In this document: in pieces, positions 31,045 to 38,880 of the stretch
Layout of the letters: every line of letters begins with the position of its first letter
How positions within the stretch are numbered: the first letter of the stretch is position 1
NCBI GenBank assembly: GCA_009928005.1
Contig: RFVO01000003.1
Coordinates: 1 to 64,000, forward strand
Source: Chitinophagia bacterium
GTDB taxonomy: Bacteria > Bacteroidota > Bacteroidia > Chitinophagales > Chitinophagaceae
Direction: 5' to 3'
DNA length: 64,000 nt
Position numbers and translations under genes: made by a program
Notes under the pieces: generated by a model
What the model saw: only the letters and a program-made list of their open reading frames with translations
What the model was told of the DNA's origin: nothing
Database searches by the model: none

Positions 31045-31731
31045 TTATAATTTTTGAATTCGAATATTTCTATAGCTTACTTTATTGCCATGATCTTGTA
31101 AAGCAATATGTCCAGAGAATACTTTTGCAAAGTCGGGTGATTCACCTTTAGAAAATTTTGATCTTCTAATAAGTTCTTTCCAGCCATCATCTCCAACATG
31201 TGTACTTACCATACTTACATCATTTAAGATAAGATCTAATTTATCATCCTTAAAAATGATATCTACTTTATTCCATTGGTCGTATGGTTTAACTACTCCT
31301 TCTTTGCCTACAATTAAATCATATAAATTACCTGCTCTATGACTAATAATTTTTCCATCCTCATGTCCATCATTATCTAGCACTTGCATCTCAGGCCCTG
31401 TATGCCAAGTTTCTTTATATTTAATAGGGTCGTCTTGTACAAAAAAGATAATACCACTATTTCCATTTTTAGAAATCTTCCATTCTAATTGTAAATGAAA
31501 ATTTTTGAAACTTTCATTGGTGACAATATCGCCGCCATATTTTCCGGCTTCCTTAGCCGCTGGATCAAAAACAATCATACCCTCTTCTACCTTCCAGGCT
31601 TCACCTACTGTAGTTTTACCAAAACTATGCCAGCCCTTAGTTGTTTTCCCGTCAAATAAAGAAATCCATTGTTGTGCATTGGTTTGTGCAGCAACGAAAC
31701 TTATTAAAAAAGCAAGCAATAATTTTTTCAT
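31045..31731 (-). CDS. DUF1080 (3-keto-disaccharide hydrolase-like) secreted protein
   Basis: Signal peptide; WISLFDGKTTKGWHSFG...FHLQLEWKISKNGNSGIIFFV...GHIALQDHGNKVSYRNIRIQKL. Confidence 0.92.
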   Translation of the reverse strand: MKKLLLAFLISFVAAQTNAQQWISLFDGKTTKGWHSFGKTTVGEAWKVEEGMIVFDPAAKEAGKYGGDIVTNESFKNFHLQLEWKISKNGNSGIIFFVQDDPIKYKETWHTGPEMQVLDNDGHEDGKIISHRAGNLYDLIVGKEGVVKPYDQWNKVDIIFKDDKLDLILNDVSMVSTHVGDDGWKELIRRSKFSKGESPDFAKVFSGHIALQDHGNKVSYRNIRIQKL

Positions 31732-31822
31732 GCGTTTTGTTTAGTGGTATTTAATATTAAAATTGTTTTATTGTTAAATTCAAGTACTATTTTAGTAAAG
31801 AATTTCATTTCATTATTATATT

Positions 31823-32221
31823 TTACTTCTTTAAAAGTAAAATATATTTAATCATCTGTTCTACATCTTCTTGTTTTAATTGTGGATGCGGAGTCATTGG
31901 AATAGCACCCCAATTACCACTACCACCTTTAATAACCTTCTCTGCTAGCATTTTTACATTAGCATCTGTATTATCATATTTTGCTGCAACATCTTTATAA
32001 GCAGGTCCAATATTTTTTTCACTTGTTTTATGACAAGTTAAACAATCACTTCCTGCTACTAAAGCTAACCCCTTTTGATAATCTGGGTTATCTGATAATG
32101 CATTACCCGAAGAAGCGGTTGCTTCTTTTGTTTCTGTTGTTGATTTTCCAGCCTCTGTTGATCCACCACCACATGCCATAACAATAACAGCAGTTGATAA
32201 AATAAATAAAACCTTCTTCAT
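31823..32221 (-). CDS. Class I cytochrome c, predicted lipoprotein
   Basis: Lipobox-like VMAC; CLTCH heme motif; IPMTPHP axial Met region. Confidence 0.92.
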   Translation of the reverse strand: MKKVLFILSTAVIVMACGGGSTEAGKSTTETKEATASSGNALSDNPDYQKGLALVAGSDCLTCHKTSEKNIGPAYKDVAAKYDNTDANVKMLAEKVIKGGSGNWGAIPMTPHPQLKQEDVEQMIKYILLLKK

Positions 32222-32242
32222 AGTGCTTCTTTTTTTAAATGT

Positions 32243-33295
32243 TTAAATGCCTAAAATTTTCTTATTAAATGATTCATCTGAACCAGTACTCGCAAAATCG
32301 TCAAAAGCTTTTTCGGTAACTTTAATTATATTTTTTTGAATAAAAATAGCACCTTCAGCAGCACCTACTTCTGGGTGTTTAATAGCACATTCCCATTCCA
32401 TCACTGCCCAACCTTTAAAATTATATGCAGCTAGTTTGCTAAAAATACTTTTGAAATCTACTTGACCATCACCTAGTGACCTAAACCTTCCAGCACGGTC
32501 AATCCAGTTTTGGTATCCTCCATATACACCCTGCTTAGCTGATGGATTAAATTCTGCATCCTTTACATGGAACATTTTAATACGCTCATGAAAAGCATCG
32601 ATATATCCAAGGTAGTCCATGCATTGTAAAACAAAGTGAGAGGGGTCGTATAATAAACAAGCACGCTTATGCTGCTTTACTTTATCTAAAAACATTTCAT
32701 AAGTCACACCATCATGTAAATCTTCACCAGGATGAATTTCATAACAAAGATCGACTCCCGCTTTATCAAATTCATTTAAAATAGGCATCCATCTTTTAGC
32801 AAGTTCAGTGAAGCCTGTTTCCACTAAGCCTGCTGGGCGTTGAGGCCAAGGATACACCGTATGCCATAATAAAGAACCACTAAAAGTAGCATGCGCATTC
32901 AAACCTAAATTTTGTGAAGCTTTTGCTGCATATATTAATTGTTGAACTGCCCACTCTGTTCTTGCTTTTGAATTGCCATGCACTTCTTTAGGTGCGAATC
33001 CATCAAACTGTGCATCATAAGCAGGGTGCACAGCAACTAATTGTCCTTGTAAATGGGTAGATAATTCTGTAATTTCCATTCCTGCACTTGCCACAATACC
33101 TTTTATTTCATCTGCATAAGTTTTACTTTCTGCAGCTTTTTTTAAATCGATACATCTTGCATCCCAACTTGGAATTTGTACTCCTTTGAAACCTAGGCCA
33201 GCTGCCCATTTACAAATACTCTCCAAAGTATTGAAGGGAGCTTCATTGCCCATAAATTGAGCTAAAAAAATGGCAGGTCCTTTAATTGTTGTCAT
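32243..33295 (-). CDS. Sugar phosphate isomerase/epimerase (xylose isomerase-like TIM barrel)
   Basis: CYEIHPGEDLHDG, LLYDPSHFVLQ, MFHVKDAEF, VMEWECA metal-binding pattern. Confidence 0.9.
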   Translation of the reverse strand: MTTIKGPAIFLAQFMGNEAPFNTLESICKWAAGLGFKGVQIPSWDARCIDLKKAAESKTYADEIKGIVASAGMEITELSTHLQGQLVAVHPAYDAQFDGFAPKEVHGNSKARTEWAVQQLIYAAKASQNLGLNAHATFSGSLLWHTVYPWPQRPAGLVETGFTELAKRWMPILNEFDKAGVDLCYEIHPGEDLHDGVTYEMFLDKVKQHKRACLLYDPSHFVLQCMDYLGYIDAFHERIKMFHVKDAEFNPSAKQGVYGGYQNWIDRAGRFRSLGDGQVDFKSIFSKLAAYNFKGWAVMEWECAIKHPEVGAAEGAIFIQKNIIKVTEKAFDDFASTGSDESFNKKILGI

Positions 33296-33317
33296 AGTAC
33301 TATTTTAAATAATTTTT

Positions 33318-34484
33318 TTAAATAACATAGGAAGTCCATTTTTGATCGGACTGTGAAGAAGCTACTACATTATCAATAAAGGCCATACCTCTTAACCCGT
33401 CTTCAATGCCAGGGAAGTCTAACATTTCTGCTGTAGGTGTAGTGCCATCAATTTTACATCCAAGGGTTAAAGCAAAGTTGCGATAGATATTAGCGAAGGC
33501 CTCCAAGTACCCTTCTGGATGACCACCTGGAGTACGTGCGTTATGAATTGCAGTAGAAGATAAATGAGCACCATAGTTACCGCCCGCTCTTAAAACTTGT
33601 GCGGGTTGTTCCAACCATTTTACATGTAAAGTATTTGGCTCTTGCTGCATCCATTCAATGCCTCCTTTTTCTCCGTAAATTCTAATTTTTAAATTATTCT
33701 CTTCACCTGCAGCAACTTGAGAAGCCATTAATACACCTTTCGCTCCATTGTCAAATTTTAACATCACAGACCCATCATCGTCTAATAATCTTCCTTCTAC
33801 CATGGTGTTTAATTCAGCACAAACATCAGTAATTTTTGAACCTGTAATATATTCTGCTAAATGTGCTGCATGGGTTCCAATATCTCCCATCACAGAACTT
33901 TTTCCTGATTTTTTAGGATCGGTTCTCCAAGCTGCCTGAGCATTTCCTTCTCTTTCAGATAATTTACTCAACCAACCTTGTGCATATTCTACCCATACTT
34001 TTCTAATCTTCCCTAATTTCCCTTCTTTTACCATGGCTTTTGCATGCTTTACCATAGGGTAACCAGAATAAGTATGCGTTAAACAAAGAGTTAATCCTGT
34101 TTCGTCTAATTTTTGTTTTAACTGCTTTGCTTCATCCATTGAAAAAGTAATAGGCTTTTCAATAACCACATGAAAGCCATGATCTAAGGCCATCATAGCA
34201 GGTGCAAAGTGAGCAAAATTGGGTGTTACAATAGTTACAAAATCAATGCGCTTATCGGCAGGTAGAGCGGCTTCTTTTTTAATCATCTCTTCAAAAGTCA
34301 AATAAGTTCTTTCCTTTGGAAGAAATAAAGCTTCCCCTGAAGCCATAGCTATTTCTGGATTTATACTTAAGGCGCCACAGCTTACTTCAATGAGTCCATC
34401 CATATTAGCAGCTAATCTGTGGATGGCTCCAATGAAGGCATCCTTACCTCCACCTACCATGCCCATACGTAATTTTCTATTCAT
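33318..34484 (-). CDS. Gfo/Idh/MocA family oxidoreductase
   Basis: MGMVGGGKDAFIGAIHR dinucleotide fold; HGFHVVIEKPITFSMDEAKQL. Confidence 0.94.
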   Translation of the reverse strand: MNRKLRMGMVGGGKDAFIGAIHRLAANMDGLIEVSCGALSINPEIAMASGEALFLPKERTYLTFEEMIKKEAALPADKRIDFVTIVTPNFAHFAPAMMALDHGFHVVIEKPITFSMDEAKQLKQKLDETGLTLCLTHTYSGYPMVKHAKAMVKEGKLGKIRKVWVEYAQGWLSKLSEREGNAQAAWRTDPKKSGKSSVMGDIGTHAAHLAEYITGSKITDVCAELNTMVEGRLLDDDGSVMLKFDNGAKGVLMASQVAAGEENNLKIRIYGEKGGIEWMQQEPNTLHVKWLEQPAQVLRAGGNYGAHLSSTAIHNARTPGGHPEGYLEAFANIYRNFALTLGCKIDGTTPTAEMLDFPGIEDGLRGMAFIDNVVASSQSDQKWTSYVI

Positions 34485-34660
34485 TTTTGATTGTTTTTTA
34501 AGCTTACAAAATCGTTTGATTGTGTCATTATAACACTTTCAGAGTATTCTAGTAGCAATTTCCTTATTATTTTGCAAATAACCCCCTTTTTTAACTAAAA
34601 ACTTTCTAAAAAATAGGAAATAAAAATTATATTTATCGAACCAATTAACATTTACTTGCT

Positions 34661-35554
34661 ATGTCCACCAATGTCAACAGGCGTAAGCTTATCAAACAAG
34701 TTTTAACAGGGTCCGCAGCAATTGCTACAGGCGCTGTGGTACCTTCTAATATTTTAGCAGCAGTGAAAAATCAAGCAGCATCAGAAGCACTCAAGGGAAA
34801 CATACAACATTCCGCCTGCAGGTGGTGCTATCAAAGCATTCCTACAGTAACTCTAGCAAAAAATTTTAAGCAACTAGGTATGGTAGGTATGGACTTAGTA
34901 GGTCCCTCTGAATGGAAAATTTTAAAAGAAAATAATTTAATTTCTACCATGTGCAATGGGGCAGAAATTAGTTTGACAGAAGGTTTTAATACTTTACAAT
35001 ATCACGATAAATTAGTAAAAAATTATATAGAACATATTCATTATGTAGCTGATGCGGGTTATACAAACTTGATTTGTTTTTCTGGAAGCAGAAGAGGCAT
35101 GGATGATGAAACAGGATTAAATAACTGTGTTACAGGTTTGAAAAAAATTATGGCAGTGGCTGAAAAAAGGGGGGTAATTATTCAAATGGAATTATTAAAC
35201 TCAAGAGTAGACCACAAGGATTATATGTGTGATCGTTCTTCTTGGGGCGTTGAATTATGTAAACGATTAGGGTCGCCTAATTTCAAATTACTATTTGATA
35301 TTTATCATATGCAAATTGATGAAGGAGATATTATTCATTCTATACAAACCAATCATCAGTATTATGGACACTATCATACAGGTGGTGTGCCAGGTAGAAA
35401 TGAAATTGATGAAAGACAAGAATTATTTTATCCTGCTATTATGCGCGCCATTTTAAAAACTGGGTATAAAGGATATGTCGCTCAAGAATTTATTCCATCA
35501 GACAAAGATCCGATGGCTTCTTTAGCAGCGGCAATAAAAATATGCGATGTTTAG
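34661..35554 (+). CDS. Tat-exported TIM barrel protein (hydroxypyruvate isomerase/sugar epimerase-like)
   Basis: NRRKLIKQVLTGSAAIATGA Tat-like signal; IQMELLNSR, LLFDIYHMQIDEGD, GHYHTGGVPGRNEID, YVAQEFIP. Confidence 0.9.
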   Translation: MSTNVNRRKLIKQVLTGSAAIATGAVVPSNILAAVKNQAASEALKGNIQHSACRWCYQSIPTVTLAKNFKQLGMVGMDLVGPSEWKILKENNLISTMCNGAEISLTEGFNTLQYHDKLVKNYIEHIHYVADAGYTNLICFSGSRRGMDDETGLNNCVTGLKKIMAVAEKRGVIIQMELLNSRVDHKDYMCDRSSWGVELCKRLGSPNFKLLFDIYHMQIDEGDIIHSIQTNHQYYGHYHTGGVPGRNEIDERQELFYPAIMRAILKTGYKGYVAQEFIPSDKDPMASLAAAIKICDV

Positions 35555-35655
35555 GAAATTATATTAGACACTTTACAAAAAAGAAAAGTATTCTTAAATA
35601 AAAAAACAAATTAGAACTTATTAAGTAATTATATATAAAAAATAAAATACAAAAT

Positions 35656-37335
35656 ATGGCAGCACAAAAATATGATGCAATTGTAGTAGGGTCTGGAATT
35701 AGCGGAGGATGGGCAGCTAAAGAACTTACACAAAAAGGTTTAAAAGTTTTAATGTTAGAGCGTGGAAGAAACATTGAACATATTAAAGATTATGTGAACG
35801 CAGATAAAGAAGCTTGGGATTTTCCGCATCGTGGCACACGCACGCAGGAAATGATAAAGGATTATCCTGTTTTAAAAAGAGATTATCCTTTAAATGAAAC
35901 AAATTTAGATTATTGGTGTTCTGATAAAGAAAGTCCTTATGTTGAAACAAAACGTTTCGATTGGTTTAGAGGATACCATGTAGGCGGTCGTTCTTTAATG
36001 TGGGGTCGTCAATCATATCGTTGGTCCGATTTAGATTTTGAAGCCAATGCAAAAGACGGTCACGGCGTTGATTGGCCAGTGCGTTATAAAGAAATTGAAC
36101 CTTGGTATGATTATGTAGAAAAATTTGCAGGCATTAGTGGTAATCGCGATGGCTTAGCAGTTTTACCTGATGGACAATTTTTACCAGCGATGGATTTAAC
36201 CTGCGTAGAGAAAGATGTGGCTGCAAGATTAAAAGAAGTGTATAAAGGATCTCGTCATTTAATTATAGGTCGTACGGCTAATATTACAGTACCTCATGAA
36301 GGTCGCCCTGGTTGCCAGTTTAGAAATAAATGTTGGTTGGGTTGTCCATTCGGCGGTTACTTTAGTACACAGTCTTCTACTTTACCAGCGGCTATGGCTA
36401 CCGGTAATTTAACTTTAAGACCTTGGAGTATTGTGACAGAAATTAAATACGATAAAGATAAAAAACGCGCAACTGGCGTAATGGTTTTAGATGCTGAAAC
36501 GAATAAAACTATTGAGTACAGTGCAAAAATTATTTTCGTCAATGCTTCTACTTTAAATAGCACTTGGTTATTAATGAACTCTGCTACCGATGTTTGGGAA
36601 GGCGGCTTAGGCAGCAGCAGTGATGCTTTGGGTAAAAACTTAATGGATCATCATTTAGGTGTAGGTGCAGGAGGTGTAGTAGAAGGGTATGAAGATAAAT
36701 ATACTTTTGGTCGTCGTGCAAATGGCTTTTATATTCCTCGCTTTAGAAATGTGGGTGATGATAAACGTGATTATGTGCGTGGCTTTGGTTATCAAGGAAG
36801 TGGTTCTCGTCAAAACTGGAGAAGAGATGTTGCAGAATTCTCTATTGGCGGTGATTATAAAGACGCCTTAACAGAACCAGGTAGTTGGACCATTGGTATG
36901 GGAGGCTTTGGAGAAATGTTACCAGATCCAACGAATAAAGTAACTTTAGACAAAACAGTAAAAGATAAGTGGGGATTAAATGTTTTGAATATCGATTGTG
37001 AATTAAAAGAGAATGAAAAGAAAATGCGCAAAGATATTTTCGCAGATGCACAAGAGATGTTAGAAAAAGCAGGTGTAAAAAATGTGACAGCACATGATGG
37101 AGATGGTACACCTGGCAGAGGTATACATGAAATGGGCACAGCGCGTATGGGTAGAGACCCAAAGACATCTGTTTTAAATGGTAATAACCAAGTTTGGGAT
37201 GCACCGAATGTGTTTGTAACAGATGGTTCATTCATGACAAGTTCTTCTTGTGTGAACCCTTCACTAACTTATATGGCATTTACTGCTCGCGCAGCTGAAT
37301 TTGCAGTGAATGAATTGAAAAAAGGAAACTTATAA
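35656..37335 (+). CDS. GMC family oxidoreductase (FAD-dependent sugar dehydrogenase-like large subunit)
   Basis: DAIVVGSGISGGWAAKELTQKGLKVLMLERG FAD motif; GCQFRNKCWLGCPFGG; NVFVTDGSFMTSSSCVNPSLTYMAFTARAAE. Confidence 0.95.
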   Translation: MAAQKYDAIVVGSGISGGWAAKELTQKGLKVLMLERGRNIEHIKDYVNADKEAWDFPHRGTRTQEMIKDYPVLKRDYPLNETNLDYWCSDKESPYVETKRFDWFRGYHVGGRSLMWGRQSYRWSDLDFEANAKDGHGVDWPVRYKEIEPWYDYVEKFAGISGNRDGLAVLPDGQFLPAMDLTCVEKDVAARLKEVYKGSRHLIIGRTANITVPHEGRPGCQFRNKCWLGCPFGGYFSTQSSTLPAAMATGNLTLRPWSIVTEIKYDKDKKRATGVMVLDAETNKTIEYSAKIIFVNASTLNSTWLLMNSATDVWEGGLGSSSDALGKNLMDHHLGVGAGGVVEGYEDKYTFGRRANGFYIPRFRNVGDDKRDYVRGFGYQGSGSRQNWRRDVAEFSIGGDYKDALTEPGSWTIGMGGFGEMLPDPTNKVTLDKTVKDKWGLNVLNIDCELKENEKKMRKDIFADAQEMLEKAGVKNVTAHDGDGTPGRGIHEMGTARMGRDPKTSVLNGNNQVWDAPNVFVTDGSFMTSSSCVNPSLTYMAFTARAAEFAVNELKKGNL

Positions 37336-37360
37336 TTTATAATATATTAAATACAATTTT

Positions 37361-37924
37361 ATGATGAATAGAAGAGAAGCCTTAGCAAGAGTTGCACTCA
37401 TTATGGGAGGAACCGTTTTAGGTGCAGAAGCTTTTTTATCTGGTTGTACCACGGGTACTACTGGATTAAAATTTTCTAAAGACGATATTGCTTTTTTAAA
37501 TGAAATTGGGGAAACTATTTTACCTGCTACCAATACACCGGGTGCTAAAGAAGCAAAAGTGGGTGAGTTTATGTCAGTGATAGTTAATGACTGCTATGAA
37601 ACCAAAGACCAAATTGCTTTTATGGCTGGCATGAAAACTTTAAATGAAGCTTCGAATAAAGCCAATGGAAAAACTTTTATGCAAGCTACAGCAGAACAAC
37701 GCCATAACCTATTAGTAGAATTAGATAAAGAAGCGTCTGCATTTCAAAAAACTAAAAAACCAGACGAGACGAAACACTACTTCACCATGTTAAAAGAATT
37801 AACCCTTTGGGGATTCTTTAGTTCAGAAGTTGGTGCTACCAAGGCTTTGCGTTATATCGCAGTACCTGGCAAATATGAAGGTACAGTGCCTTATAAGAAA
37901 GGAGATAAAGCTTGGGCTACTTAA
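37361..37924 (+). CDS. Gluconate 2-dehydrogenase subunit 3 family protein (Tat lipoprotein)
   Basis: MMNRREALARVALIMGGTVLGAEAFLSGC: twin Arg plus lipobox LSGC; LNEIGETILPATNTPGAKEAKVGEFM family signature. Confidence 0.9.
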   Translation: MMNRREALARVALIMGGTVLGAEAFLSGCTTGTTGLKFSKDDIAFLNEIGETILPATNTPGAKEAKVGEFMSVIVNDCYETKDQIAFMAGMKTLNEASNKANGKTFMQATAEQRHNLLVELDKEASAFQKTKKPDETKHYFTMLKELTLWGFFSSEVGATKALRYIAVPGKYEGTVPYKKGDKAWAT

Positions 37925-37981
37925 TTTGCATTCTAATTATAACTACAAACTGAACTAAAGACAGAATTTAAAAATAAAATT

Positions 37982-38836
37982 ATGAACAATTCAAGAAGAA
38001 ACTTCCTACGTCAAACAGCATTAGCAGGTGCGGCTTTAAGTATGCCTTTTGGTAACGAATTAATGGCAATGGCTGGAAAATCAAATCCATTTGGTATTCA
38101 ATTATGGACTGTGAAGCAAGCATTATACAAAGACACAGTAGGTGTTTTAACACATTTATCAAAAGTGGGTTTCAAACAAATAGAAGGTTTCGAAGGAGAC
38201 AAAGGTATTTTTTGGGGAATGAAAAATACTGAGTTGAAAAAAGTATTAGATGATTTAGGAATGCATATGGTTTCTTCTCATTGCAACAATACCCAAGACT
38301 TTGAACGCAAGGCAGCCCAAGCGGCGGAGATAGGGATGAAATACTTAATTTGTCCTCATAAAGGAGCGCAAAAATCAATTGATAACTTTAAGCAATTCTC
38401 TGATGAGTTTAATGCTTGCGGAGAGATTACTAAGAAAAATGGGTTACGCTTTGCTTACCATAACCATGATTATTCTTTTGTACCAATGGATGGCATTGTT
38501 CCACAAGACCTAATGATGAAATCTACCAACCCAGACACCGTTGATTTTGAAATGGATATGTATTGGACAGTAGCTGCAGGAGTTGATCCTATAGCCTACA
38601 TGAAAAAATTTCCTAACCGTTTCAAATTAGTGCATGTAAAAGATTTAGCTAAAACAGCTACTGGTATTGAATCTTGTATAATAGGTAAAGGAACAATTAA
38701 TTATAAATCTTTATTACCTCAAGCTGCTGCTCAAGGTGTGAAATATTATATCGTAGAACAAGAAGCTTATACAGGCACTACCGAATTAGATTGTGCTAAA
38801 GATGATGCAGCTTACATGAAGACATTAAGCTGGTAA
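37982..38836 (+). CDS. Tat-exported sugar phosphate isomerase/epimerase
   Basis: SRRNFLRQTALAGAALSMPFG Tat signal; FAYHNHDYSF, DFEMDMYWTVAAGVDP, FKLVHVKDLA, YIVEQEAY. Confidence 0.92.
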   Translation: MNNSRRNFLRQTALAGAALSMPFGNELMAMAGKSNPFGIQLWTVKQALYKDTVGVLTHLSKVGFKQIEGFEGDKGIFWGMKNTELKKVLDDLGMHMVSSHCNNTQDFERKAAQAAEIGMKYLICPHKGAQKSIDNFKQFSDEFNACGEITKKNGLRFAYHNHDYSFVPMDGIVPQDLMMKSTNPDTVDFEMDMYWTVAAGVDPIAYMKKFPNRFKLVHVKDLAKTATGIESCIIGKGTINYKSLLPQAAAQGVKYYIVEQEAYTGTTELDCAKDDAAYMKTLSW

Positions 38837-38880
38837 TTCATTTTTTAATTTAGTATTTTTGCGAAGTTGAATTAAGCATT

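Noticed and set aside
36842-37235. Two overlapping antisense ORFs (129 and 126 aa) inside the GMC gene
   Set aside because: Opposite an intact, strongly recognisable CDS; low-complexity translations with no family signature; codon-composition shadow.
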